A DNA stretch of 64,000 nt, from contig OW203989.1 in NCBI GenBank assembly GCA_934047225.1, forward strand, positions 1,897,977 to 1,961,976, written 5' to 3'. Within the stretch, counting starts at the first letter, position 1, and each line of letters opens with the position of its first letter. The notes under the pieces are model-generated. The model was given only the letters and a program-made list of their open reading frames with translations. It ran no database searches and was not told the DNA's origin. This document shows, one piece after another, positions 20,222 to 31,118 of the stretch. The stretch is from Ypsolopha sequella (taxonomy: Eukaryota > Arthropoda > Insecta > Lepidoptera > Ypsolophidae). Both the position numbers and the translations under genes were made by a program.

Positions 20222-20788
20222 CAAACACAGGTGTCTTTCATGTTATCGTTCATAAAGAAAACAGCAAAATACTGCTCAGAAAACAAAAGATAAGTTATGT
20301 TATACAAGTCAATTGAATTGATTTTAACAAATAATGTTATTAAAAGATGGCAATGGGAAAATTATTGTAAGACGTTTATTTGTATAGGTATACGTATATA
20401 TTGTCATTCTCATTGCATTGCTTCATGTCATTATTTGTCAGTCGCTTTGCGAGCATATGTTTTTACATAACTGAGTCTAGCACAAAGCTACACACAAAAA
20501 AAGTCTAAAATGACTAATTGAAATAATTTTCGGCCGAAACACGTGATTTTTATTTTCATCGTTGGGGAAGATTTTTTAACTGTTTGTCTACATTTTTACT
20601 TATTTTGTATTAAATGACAGAAAAGGAAAATAAAGAAGCGGAATTCTTGAGAACGAGAGCCAATAATAACTACCTAATGCTAATGAAAAATTGCAATTCT
20701 AACGAAGTTCTATTGTACAGGATCACCGCGACATGAGTAATAATTAACAATAGACTGAAGTGAAGACATGCTCTAGAACTTAAAAATT
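20222..20788. other. Upstream region of mannosidase copy 2
   Basis: No gene. I see no clear TATA box. The start codon context is AAAAATTATGC. No sequence obviously shared with the upstream region of copy 1 was noticed. Confidence 0.4.
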
Positions 20789-23641
20789 ATGCATTTCCTT
20801 CATTTGACTGTGTTTTTACTTTCCAAAGAGGTTTGGAGCTGTGGCTATCAAAGTTGCAAACAAACAAAAAAAGGTGTACTGAATGTCCATATAGTTCCAC
20901 ACTCGCACGATGACGCAGGCTGGGTTAAGACTTTCGATGAATATTATGAACAAAAAATCCAACAAATATTATATTCAGTCGTAAAGGAGCTCTGGAATGA
21001 CCCGAGAAGGAGATTCATGTATGTGGAAACGGCATTTTTCTGGCGATGGTGGAGTGAACAGGATGAACAAACTATAAGGCAAGTGCACGTATTAGTGACC
21101 GAAGGTCGTTTGAAATTCGTCGGTGGAGCGTGGACCATGAACGATGAAGCTACAACACATTACCAGAGCATCATAGACGAGTTCACGTGGGGATTGAGAA
21201 CACTGAATGAAACGTTCGGTCCGTGTGCCACTCCAAAAGTTGCGTGGCAGATCGATCCATTTGGACATTCCCGAGAGATGGCGGCTCTGCTAGCAGCCAT
21301 GGGCTACGATGGACTCTTCCTCTGCCGAATAAACAGACAAGAATTGAATGAAAGGAGAACAAACAAAACGTTGGAATTGGTTTGGAGAGGTGACGATGAC
21401 CTAGGCAGCTCATCCGATATATTCACCGGAATTTTGTACGACTTTTATACTGCACCTGAAGGATTTAACTTTGAAAGACCATCTGCTTCATTATTTACTG
21501 ACGTGGAGGAAAAGATTAAACAGTTTCATGAGTATATAAAAGTACTGTCGAGTGCATACACAACTAACAATATTCTTATTCCAATGGGCGACGACTTTGC
21601 TTACACTGATGCTGGTATATGGTTTGAGAATTTAGACTTACTTATTGACTTCTTTAACGTGAAATCAGAAAAGGAAAATTTAAACATAACTATGTTTTAT
21701 TCTACTCCTGACTGTTACTTGCTAGCAGTAAAAAATGAAAATCCAACGCTCCCTGTTAAATATGATGATTTTTTTCCTTATTCCAACGAAAATGGATATT
21801 GGACTGGTTATTATACCTCTAGACCCACCCTGAAATATTTTGAAAGAGATGCGAACAGATACATGCAGATGGTAAAGCAGTTGTTTGTGATAACGGGCTT
21901 AGAACAAGACAAAGATACTTGCGACTTAGATGAACTAAGAAGCGCGATGGGCATCATGCAGCATCACGATGCAATTACTGGTACTGAAAAGCAATACGTG
22001 GCTGAAAATTACAAACAAATACTAAGTAAGGCGGTAAAGAACTCACTTCACATAGCTAACAAAGCCTTTACTAAATTTGTCGGGGGTAACTCTGACGCTG
22101 TTCTCTATAAATACGACAAATGTCAGTTGAACCAGTCCGAGTGTGCCATTTCAGAAACTAGTGAGAGGTTTATTGTAACTATCTACAATCCGTTGTCATG
22201 GACCCTATATGATGTCGATGTGGCGGTTCCTGTAACGCATGCAAAATACGTTATTTATGATACAAATGGCGATATAATTGAACCTAAACTAGTTCCAATA
22301 AATGAATGGTTTCAAAAAAACATCCCTGGAAGACGATCTATTGCAACTCACGAATTAATATTCAAAGTAGCACGTTTGGCACCCTTAGGTTTTAACAGTT
22401 ACTATTTTAAAAAACATAGAAACGTATCATATAATCATGAAATAAATGCCGATAATCCTGATTTACTAGATGAAGAAAATGATTTCTTTGAATATGCATA
22501 TTCAAAGATATCTTATATAGAAAGTGGCTTTTATCCTAGTTTAAGATCCGGTGCCTATTCTTTTCATCCTTTGCTTAATGAACCTAAAATGTACTTTAAC
22601 ATCACATGGAAAAATATGGATAAAATAAAAAATAACATTAAAAGTAATATCAACGTCGTTGTAAAAAGAGTGAAGAAATATGGAGCTAATGCTGTTGTAC
22701 AAATACAATGGTTATGCAACCCAATACACTTGGGAGATAATATAGGAAAAGAAGTTGTTGTAAGATATCACAGTGATGTCATAAACAATGGAATATTCTA
22801 CACTGACTCTAATGGCAGACAGATGATGAGAAGAAGTTTGACTAACCAAGATAAATTTCCTGAAATATACGTAGCTGAAAATTATTACCCTGTGCCTTGT
22901 AAGATATTTATCGCAGATAATAATACTAAACTTACAATATTTACTGACAGATCGGAAGGTGGATATTCTCCACAAAATGGAACTATAGAACTAATGATTA
23001 ACAGAAAACTTGTAATGAATTACGATCAATTGCAAATGGGTCTCGACGAACCATTGGATGAAAAAGACTTGGTTACCGTGTTTAATCATTATATAATGGC
23101 TTCTAACATTAAGGATAAACGAAGTAGTATGGATGAAAGAAGATTTAAATTTGAAATACATATGTCACCAATAATTTTGTTTTCCGATGCAAATAAATTT
23201 ACTCTATATAAATGGCTGAAGATGAGACAATCAAATGAGGGTCTAAAAAGAGAATTCCCGAAAGGTCTTCACTTACTAACCCTAGAGCCTTGGGGAGAAT
23301 GGAAATTGCTTTTACGCGTTGAAAACTATCTAGAACGATTCGATCTGCATTCTAGCATAGAAATAGATCTGTGCGATATATTTAGCACTATTACAATACT
23401 TTCTGTCAGAGAAACTACTCTTGCAGCAAATCGATGGCTTCATCAAAATAAGCCCTGGAAATGGATGAATAAGGAAAACCCTGCTAAGTTTTTAAATGAC
23501 AACTACGCTATGAAACTCGAAAGGTTTATATTAGCAACCAGGAAGTCGTCAAAAACTAAAACAAAATGCTCAAAGATTCAATTATACGCTAAGCAAATCA
23601 GAACTTTTATTATTGAATATGAAATGAAGTCATCGTTTTAA
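20789..23641 (+). CDS. Lysosomal-type alpha-mannosidase (GH38), copy 2, intronless
   Basis: A 950-residue GH38 mannosidase, similar along its whole length to the minus-strand copy at 5621-8449. The signal peptide (MHFLHLTVFLLSKEVWS) runs straight into CGYQSC. All expected catalytic features are visible: VPHSHDDAGW (His40 and Asp42, zinc; Ala replaces the usual Val), VAWQIDPFGHS (Asp156, nucleophile and zinc ligand), IPMGDDFAYTDA (acid/base Asp, 268-269) and MQHHDAITGT (His393 zinc ligand, Asp394 intact). Several N-glycosylation sequons occur. The C-terminal third keeps the LLTLEPWGEW motif and ends IEYEMKSSF. The single long exon is unusual for a family with many introns and suggests descent from a reverse-transcribed copy. 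This copy looks enzymatically competent. Its substrate range and compartment are inferred from the family. Confidence 0.95.
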   Translation: MHFLHLTVFLLSKEVWSCGYQSCKQTKKGVLNVHIVPHSHDDAGWVKTFDEYYEQKIQQILYSVVKELWNDPRRRFMYVETAFFWRWWSEQDEQTIRQVHVLVTEGRLKFVGGAWTMNDEATTHYQSIIDEFTWGLRTLNETFGPCATPKVAWQIDPFGHSREMAALLAAMGYDGLFLCRINRQELNERRTNKTLELVWRGDDDLGSSSDIFTGILYDFYTAPEGFNFERPSASLFTDVEEKIKQFHEYIKVLSSAYTTNNILIPMGDDFAYTDAGIWFENLDLLIDFFNVKSEKENLNITMFYSTPDCYLLAVKNENPTLPVKYDDFFPYSNENGYWTGYYTSRPTLKYFERDANRYMQMVKQLFVITGLEQDKDTCDLDELRSAMGIMQHHDAITGTEKQYVAENYKQILSKAVKNSLHIANKAFTKFVGGNSDAVLYKYDKCQLNQSECAISETSERFIVTIYNPLSWTLYDVDVAVPVTHAKYVIYDTNGDIIEPKLVPINEWFQKNIPGRRSIATHELIFKVARLAPLGFNSYYFKKHRNVSYNHEINADNPDLLDEENDFFEYAYSKISYIESGFYPSLRSGAYSFHPLLNEPKMYFNITWKNMDKIKNNIKSNINVVVKRVKKYGANAVVQIQWLCNPIHLGDNIGKEVVVRYHSDVINNGIFYTDSNGRQMMRRSLTNQDKFPEIYVAENYYPVPCKIFIADNNTKLTIFTDRSEGGYSPQNGTIELMINRKLVMNYDQLQMGLDEPLDEKDLVTVFNHYIMASNIKDKRSSMDERRFKFEIHMSPIILFSDANKFTLYKWLKMRQSNEGLKREFPKGLHLLTLEPWGEWKLLLRVENYLERFDLHSSIEIDLCDIFSTITILSVRETTLAANRWLHQNKPWKWMNKENPAKFLNDNYAMKLERFILATRKSSKTKTKCSKIQLYAKQIRTFIIEYEMKSSF

Positions 23642-24595
23642 CGTAATCGTTGTTCACCTGCTTTAGCCAGAGTTATCGGTTCAAACGACGGCTCAAGTCA
23701 AATCCATGAAGCATCATGATGTCGTACTGAGATACGAGTACAACCATCGATTACTCCAAATAAGCCTGGAGCACCTTGGATTGGACAGTTGGACCAAGAC
23801 CCAACTGACTCGCCGTGTTCCCCCATGACGTCACAAGGCGCACCAGCAGTGGTAATGAGCGTTTTTCCTTATGTCAAATTTAGTGTTAAATAAGATTCCT
23901 AGATGGCGCTGTCGTATTCTTTAGCAACAGAATCAAAGACAAAATTTGTACCGATTCCAAACAAACGAAAAACCACTTATACGTTGATTGCTACGAAACA
24001 CATTTTATCTATGCTGACCTTAGAGAATGTCTAAGATGCTGACATGGACAGCGCCATCTGGAAGAAAGCTAAGAAATAAGAAAAAAAAAACAACGAGAAA
24101 AACGCTCATAGGCAGTTGCGTAGTTGCAGTCCTCGCCCATTATCGACTTTCGTAAATTTGGTGCAAGTCCCTGGACAGACTGATCAACGCCTGGCCAGCT
24201 CTCATTGTACGCAAGTACACCTCGAGTACAGTACTTTCTGGAAACCCTGCTCCTCCCGTTCGTTGCCCCGTTGGCCATGGTTGCCCCTACTTTCGAGTTC
24301 TTATTGCGGCCTAGCGCACTATTTATCCGACTACTTTACCACATGCGTTATTTATCTACTCTTTTCTCCCAGCTACTATCTTTAGTACTATTTTGTACCT
24401 GTTTACATGAAGCTAGTAATGTAATTAGTACATTTTATCCCCGGAACTCTACCACCTACTTTACCCGTGTTAACTAGGCTTTATTGACAGACAGACGGAC
24501 CCACAGGCTAAGACTTAAAATTACCAGCCTTTTGACCATGGTCACACAACTGGCAGACACTGACGGATGTTTAACAAAAGAATTGACGACATATC
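23642..24595. other. Non-coding DNA downstream of mannosidase copy 2
   Basis: No gene recognised. An imperfect pair of AAACGCTCAT-like and GAGCGTTTTTC segments occurs at 23857 and 24097 (inverted). No certain AATAAA lies within 200 bp of the stop codon. Confidence 0.4.
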
Positions 24596-24599
24596 GAAT

Positions 24600-25020
24600 A
24601 AATAACCTTTATCTACTCCCATACTACAATAAGGTAATTGCAACATCAAAAGCAGTTTTATAGATTCCTACATTGTTTTTTCGATGTTAGAATATAACAT
24701 AATAACACCGTGATTCTGCGCTGCGATTGGCCCAATTTATTATAATACCGCTAGAGAGGAAATCAGCAACAGATTCCAGAAATAAGTCCCGACTCTTTTA
24801 TCCTGATTGGTCTTCAAGACAGCATTACCGGGACGACGTACCCGAGGTTAATTAACGAGTCTTCTTCTTTTCATTTTTCGTGAAATTGTTAGTTAAAAAT
24901 ATTATATAAATAAAGACGATATTTTTGATGGTCGTAGATAAAGTATTGTGCAACTGAACATAATTAGACATTGGAACACTCGTGCAAAACTATTGTGAAA
25001 CGAACTAACTCGTGTCCCAA
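24600..25020. repeat. Unclassified interspersed repeat, copy 1
   Basis: The shared order is TTATCTACTCCCATAC, CAATAAGGTAATTG, GCGATTGGCCCAATTTATTA, AAATAAGTCCCG, TTTTTCGTGAAATTGTTAGT, CGTAGATAAAGTATTGTG and GGAACACTCGTGCA. The same series occurs at 57545-57965 in the same orientation. Two CCAAT-type motifs (GATTGG) are conserved. I see no TIRs, tRNA head or coding frame, so the type is unknown. Confidence 0.7.
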
Positions 25021-26085
25021 TGTCTCAAATTATGTTATAGTAACACAAAAATTCACAAAATACTATTTATTTGCTACAGGCGCCACGACCCTCAAAATTG
25101 TTTACAAATAGGTCTTAAACCGCACACCGCAGATTGGAATATTAAGGAAAAATAAATAAAAAAGTAAATCAATTTGAAAAAATTTACTAAGGACATGCAC
25201 ACATCTAAACTATTAGGTACACATATTTCAACATTTCGCAACACTTGTATACTTAATACGTTTTTACCCGTTTCATTACAATCACTTTTTTCCTGTAGAA
25301 CTAAATATTCTTTATGAACATAAATTCACTGTTATTTTTTGAAAAATATAACAAAAATATACATAAACTTAAAACGTACGAAGATGACGTGAATAAAATG
25401 CTCTTTTATTCCGACTTCAAAGTTCCCCAACCCACTTTTCACTGTCATTAGACGTAATACAGACAGTGTGCCTTCGAAATTTTTCCCCATAATTAATTTT
25501 ATCTTTGCATTCCTACAGGGCTTTGTTATATTAGATATTAAAATTAAAAGAGAAACAAACGAGGCGATATAGTATTGTTAATAGATCATAATACCACACA
25601 ATTTCTTTTCGCGAACTTTTTTTAGTTTTTTAAGTCCGATATTTGTGCTAAGAGGAAATTAAAATCATCTACTAGAATTTGGTTAGTTAAGTATATACAA
25701 ATCTACTCTAGAATTATTTCTCCTACTAAGGTTGGACCTTTCATATTTGTAATTTTCTTTCGAACTTTTCTTATTTAAAAATAATAAGCAATAGCACACG
25801 CGCCCGATCGGGCATTGCAAAATTTAGCAGGCAAATTAAAGATTAAAAAAAAAATTGTGTCTCATTCGAAACTGTTGTAAAATGGTAACTCAATACAAAC
25901 TCGGTAAGAGGTTGTGAACATTTTGTGTATTTACTGATCTGATTTAATTCAAACTGTTCAAAGTGAAATTTAAATGACGAGAACATTACAAAAACCAACT
26001 ATCAATTCACGATACAAAAAATCTACAAATGTACATAGTAATGTAGTTAAACCAATGGCACGTGAAATATGAACTAGAAAGACGA
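25021..26085. other. Non-coding AT-rich DNA
   Basis: No gene, RNA or clear repeat recognised. Confidence 0.4.
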
Positions 26086-26089
26086 CCGG

Positions 26090-26250
26090 GGGCTCTACCG
26101 CGTAATTCTCATTTGTATCAACTTCAAGCAAATGCATGCGAAATTCAACGCGTGCACAAGAGATGGCATGTTAGGCGGGCGTCGTCGCTCGCACGTCAAA
26201 TTTCAATCTCAAGTTGATGTTGATGAAAATGAGAATTAAGCGGTAGACCC
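26090..26250. mobile_element. 161-bp MITE, copy 1
   Basis: Ends GGGCTCTACCGCGTAATTCT and AGAATTAAGCGGTAGACCC are inverted repeats (about 28 bp, into CATTT and AAATG). A copy of exactly the same length lies in the opposite orientation at 59021-59181. No coding capacity. Confidence 0.9.
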
Positions 26251-26256
26251 GCTGAT

Positions 26257-26400
26257 GGCAAGTGGTAATCTGGATTTTGAGGTGATACCGAACCCACCCG
26301 TAACGTCCGAATGGACACCAAATGGACGGGGGCAGAGATATGGGGGAGGGGACAAACGTAAATTTTTACCACTTCAAGACCCAGATTACCACTCACCACC
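26257..26400. mobile_element. Small inverted-repeat element
   Basis: GCAAGTGGTAATCTGGATTT on the left pairs with AGACCCAGATTACCACTCAC on the right. It abuts the 161-bp MITE. Probably another MITE. Confidence 0.6.
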
Positions 26401-27625
26401 CGGTTTCCTCTGGTGCAAATTTGACGTGCCATTGCCTTGAATAGTGATCCTGATCCATTTACAATTTTTTTTTATATACTTTTCATACACGTACATCGCT
26501 TGTGAAAAGTGTTTTTAATTTCTGTTTTTTAATTGAAAGTACCATCAGGAAAAGTTCCGCCAACAAACCCAGGTTTCGATCACAAAATGTAAAGTATACA
26601 GTTTTTAATCGAAAAAATCGACAAATAACCGTAGAAAAATAAACCTTGCAAAAATACCCGAAATCTGCAAAGGCTGGTTCGAGTGATCTTTTTGGAGGGT
26701 ATTTCTATAATTCCTTACATTTTGTGTTTTTATTTTATTTGACGAGATTTAGTAATCACTGATACTGCGAGTGAAAAATAATGCGAGAACAATATGTCCT
26801 CACGATACATGCATATTAAAAATAAAATTGCCATACTCAAAAGTAAGGTTGCCATAACCAAAATTCTAAATGCACACACAAATGAAATTATTCAAATTAT
26901 CGCTTTAAATTAATACCTTCTATGTAAAATATCACAAACAAACCACTCGGTGAGTTGTTATCTTTTCATGATGGTACAACTAAAAATAAGAACCACTATT
27001 TTACAATTTATTTAATTACAATTAAATTTGTATTCACATCAGTATTAGAGTATGTATACTCATAATTATAACCGTTCAGTTATCAATTATAGATAATATT
27101 TAAAGAATGGAGCAACGGGTTAATTTTTCTTTAGGACCCTCCATACATTACAGTCATCCTCGTCATTATCATACCCTCTGACCCCCCCCAATTATTACCA
27201 TCTATGCTCATAATATTACAATAATCTGCAGACCAGACCCCCAATTTCAAATGACGTAATAAATGGACGGCCTCTTTACCATTACATCGGGTTAGCCAAT
27301 ACCATAAAACTAATTATTTTATTGCTTTTTCGATTCTTCTGTTTTTGTAAGCGATTTTCTATATGAAATAAAACGTTCTCATTAATGATTTCAAATGTTT
27401 TGTTTTCTTCAATTAAATATTAAGTATGCAAAACAATCACAAAATTATATTATTTTCGGATTTGATAGTTTTAAGTGGTCCCTCGTCATCTGTATTGATG
27501 CAATATTCATATAATGCAGGTATTCTGTTATGCACTTAGTATATTATAATTATGTATCTCGGGTACATAGATCAATTGACGAAATAAACGACTCGGTATG
27601 ACACTATCTATATAGTGTATCTATA
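26401..27625. other. Non-coding AT-rich DNA
   Basis: No gene recognised. A C-rich run (ACCCCCCCCAAT) at 27180-27192 is the only local oddity. Confidence 0.4.
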
Positions 27626-27629
27626 TACG

Positions 27630-27764
27630 GTGTAACTACAAAACGGTGTTTAACTTTAGACAGTGTTTAAATCTGTTGATGTCACTCTTTTACAATATGA
27701 AAGAAAAGGCGACAACAACAGATTTAAATACTGTCTAAAGTTTAACACCGTTTTGTAGTAACAC
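27630..27764. mobile_element. MITE with about 47-bp TIRs
   Basis: GTAACTACAAAACGGTGTTT followed by AACTTTAGACAGTGTTTAAA is mirrored by TTTAAATACTGTCTAAAGTT and ACACCGTTTTGTAGTAAC. The loop is short (about 40 bp). Confidence 0.85.
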
Positions 27765-28195
27765 GGATATGAGTGTGTATGATAACAAAATAAAAAAAAT
27801 ATGCAACAAGTACGTATACAAACCCCAACAAAAATGGTGTTCTTAATTTAGTGGCTACCCACTGCAGTCAGTACATACTGATGCATGTATATATATATAT
27901 ATATATATATCCGCATTAATTACTGTAAGTGGCTAATATATTCGTAGAGATGTTGCGAATCGGAAATATATATTTAAATGTAAGCTTAATAATATTATTT
28001 ATCTAAACTAAACCTACGGTAAATCAACCAACATCACTCCTATTTCGTTTTTGGTAATTAAATTTGTTTCTAATTAACTAATTACAATTTCGACCATCAT
28101 TCATCAATCATTCATTATTGTAATTATTTTATTATAATTTAATATTCAATTTATATCTAAAATTTCTACTGAATCGAGCGCGCCTATTATATTAT

Positions 28196-28463
28196 ATACA
28201 AGGTGACTTTTGATCATCGTCCAAATTCATACTGGAGGCTTGGTAATTGATCAGCATCATGAATCGATAATTTTTTTTGTTAAACTCGTATGATGAAGTT
28301 TCGACTTCCCATAGTAATTTTCTCCCAGTTCTGAGTGAATCACTATGGGGAGTCGGAATTTCATTTTATGTTTTTTGCAAAAATCATAATTATTTCATGA
28401 TGCTGATCACTTACCAAGGCTTAAGTATGAATTTGGACGATGTTGACAAATTCACCTTGTATA
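28196..28463. mobile_element. MITE with about 75-bp TIRs (AAGGTGA family)
   Basis: The left end TACAAGGTGACTTTTGATCA with CATCGTCCAAATTCATACTG is mirrored by CAGTATGAATTTGGACGATG-like sequence and TTCACCTTGTATAA at the right (right arm: AAGTATGAATTTGGACGATG). TA flanks are compatible with Tc1/mariner-type mobilisation. Related TIRs occur at 31717-31968 and 47185-47263. Confidence 0.85.
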
Positions 28464-28469
28464 AGTCCA

Positions 28470-29910
28470 TCGTGTAACTGTGACGTGCTCAGTAAATTAT
28501 ACCACATGGTCTACTGATCATACTGAACCACTTTCAAAGTAAAATATTTAAAATAACGCGAAAAAAAATTCACTTCTACGTATACATTTTTAATACCTAT
28601 TCGTAATTTTCTACGGAAAGGGGATTTTTCTTTCTGCGTTATTTTAAATAATTTACTTTGGAGGTAGAACGTGTAGTTTAATTCTCTAAGCACGTAATAA
28701 TTACACGGTGTATAACCTGACGGTGAAAAATTATATATTTTCGTCACCTTTATATAAAAGTCACGCCTGATTCAAAACTTTAAAGAGAAAAGTAATATTT
28801 ATACTGATTTAAAACTACGGGAAGATCTTTAATTATACGACACGACAGTCTTTGGTGATTTTATCGATGAATATAATTTGTTTTTTATTCTACATTTTAA
28901 CGCACTACTGGATTAAGGCCATACCAAGTTAAATTTCTTAAATTAACTAGCGAAGGAAGGGAAAATTTAGACGAATTTAGATGTTCTTCTATCTGTTAGA
29001 CCACTTGGCAGTGCACTTAACGACTCCAAAAGATATTTATCGACAATTCCAGTTTTTAGCCCACAAATTTACTTCCGATATGAGGGTAGATCAAATTTAT
29101 AGCGTGTTAAAAACATGAATTGACGTGAAATTTTAGATACAATAGTAGGTAAAAAGCAGATCCCAATTATTATTAGTAAAATACCAACAGTCCGACCGAT
29201 CGTTCAGGAAACTGAAAGATAACTTCAGCACTAGTGTTATCTGAAACTAAAAGTATTTTTTAAGTGACATTCTTTTTTTTTTCTTCCAGAATAATCTCTG
29301 GTGTTCTATAAATTAAATTGTTCCTAAAGTCGCTGCCGTGGATGATACCAATGAATGTGCGACAAGACATTACAAACTTTGATACGTTTCCGGTCCCAGA
29401 TTCGGCCATGTTGTTTCTAAGACAATATAAAACGAGCCGGTCGTCAACAAATACCATTTCTAAACTGCACGTAGCCTCTGCATTGAATCACAACTTTAAA
29501 TTACCAAACAATCATGCACACTCTTCATTTAAATTCAGATTTTAGTTTAAATTACTGTTAAAAGACAAAATTTTCGCCGCTCCCTGTCTCTACGTGCAAA
29601 CAATTATAACTACATTTCCTAGTAATCCATCTGAAACTTTGGTTTTAGGGATCCGCATGACATTAAAACCTCTCGTTCCGTTCGAGCTCGAAGCTCGATG
29701 GGTTTGATTCTCAAATGGAGATGTTTCCGTTTTGCTTGAGATCTCCATTCTGAAGTTTTGGACTGTCCTCCTTTGAGGCCAACTCGGCAGCGGCTTTTTG
29801 TTTCCTGAAATAGAGGAGTACTAGTTTTAATTCATGTTTTCTTATATATTTATAGTACTGATTGCCACTGTGGTCTAACGGTTCGAATGTCTAGGCCACT
29901 GTTCGCTGGG
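28470..29910. other. Non-coding AT-rich DNA
   Basis: No gene recognised on either strand. Short frames at 29260-29545 have no features I can identify. Confidence 0.4.
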
Positions 29911-29916
29911 TGTATT

Positions 29917-30205
29917 TAAAAAAATATGGTGTTTATCCATACTATCCACTTATGTATCCAACCCTATTTTTTTATAGGTTGGATATAATAAGTTGGAAGT
30001 GAGGAGAGACCTAACGCTACTAATTTATCTTTTTAAAGTTTTGCGTGGTATATTTTTCAATCCGCGGTTGCTAGCGTCCTTGGTACTGTTTGTGCCGGAT
30101 AACTATCTTCGCGCGAGAAATCACACGTTGTTTTGCGTGCAGCATGCGCACGCATGCAATAGCAATAAAGTGTTTTTATATAAATATATAACGTTAACTG
30201 AATAA
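29917..30205 (+). pseudogene. Relic of a CR1/Jockey-like ORF2 C-terminus
   Basis: Translation gives KKYGVYPYYPLMYPT, then after one frameshift GYNKLEVRRDLTLL, FKVLRGIFFNPRLL, and LFVPDNYLRARNHTLF. These align in order with the C-terminus of the 36.7-39.8 kb element (KKKYGYYPFMYPTKYLLG, GYNSLEVRRTCGLM, ILRGDTDCPDLV, LFVPDKYLRGRSHRLL). It is a decayed 3' fragment ending near an AATAAAAAACAAAT stretch. Confidence 0.8.
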
Positions 30206-30209
30206 AAAA

Positions 30210-30715
30210 CAAATGAGTTTTCTTTAACATTAATTTGTTTTATGTTCTTAAAGAGTCACCTGTTGTGAAGGCACTCTATCTTTTCAACAGAATCGACAAC
30301 CAACGAATACCAATTTTTGTTTAGTTGTTCTTTGACGGAGTTCGCAAAAACTGCTTTAAATATAAATTGTTATCAATCGCATTAGGTTAGCCTGTAAGGA
30401 TTGTGTAGTATAACTGTAAATAATGTTTTTTTTTTTCATTCTGCGTGACTGGAAAGGCACGTAAAGCTATGTCTATATATGTGCTCGAAGTAGGACGATA
30501 GGGCTCACCATCTAACAGGTAGACACGGGCGAAGGCCGACAAATTAATTTTTCACTCCGCTGTCGCTATGACCGCCTCAGATAGCGCGAGCACATTTTTA
30601 GAGGTCCGTACCTCATCATGGCTAAACGTAACATTTAACCGTCGCCCGCTCACACAAAGCGCATTGTGCATTTTCGTTCTGCGGTCCAAACAGAACGTGC
30701 GTTCTCGCGGTCTCT
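30210..30715. other. Non-coding DNA
   Basis: No gene recognised. Confidence 0.4.
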
Positions 30716-30719
30716 ATTT

Positions 30720-30975
30720 CGAGGGCATCAAACTAAAAAGGCGTATCTACAGATTTTCTGAGATCCGAAATTTCCGACTTTTTTGGTTGAATCTCCATAT
30801 TTATTAGCTCTATGATGTACTGAAAAAGTAAAGGTTGCTCCACTGGTCATAGGTACTATTATGCCTAAATCTACGACGTGAAAAAGCATTTTTAAATTTA
30901 AAGAAAAATATTTTTAAATAACTAGACGATACTTTTATATTTTTGTAGATACGCCCTTTCAGCTTGATGCCCTCG
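30720..30975. mobile_element. 256-bp MITE with about 33-bp TIRs
   Basis: CGAGGGCATCAAACTAAAAA and GGCGTATCTACA on the left are mirrored by TGTAGATACGCCC and TTTCAGCTTGATGCCCTCG on the right. A partial relative is at 19722-19860. Confidence 0.85.
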
Positions 30976-31118
30976 ATTTGATCCGTAATTTACCGTTCTT
31001 TAGTCTGAAGTGTAATCAAAATTTGAAAACTATTTAGCGGCTCTCATACTCGAAACCTTTCGGTCCGAAGAATTAATATTCATAGGTGACCCACTCTGCG
31101 ACAGAGCATATAGTCGTC

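Noticed and set aside
24116..24477. Two overlapping plus-strand frames of about 90 codons
   Set aside because: No motif, no homology I recognise, no splice or start context; likely chance.
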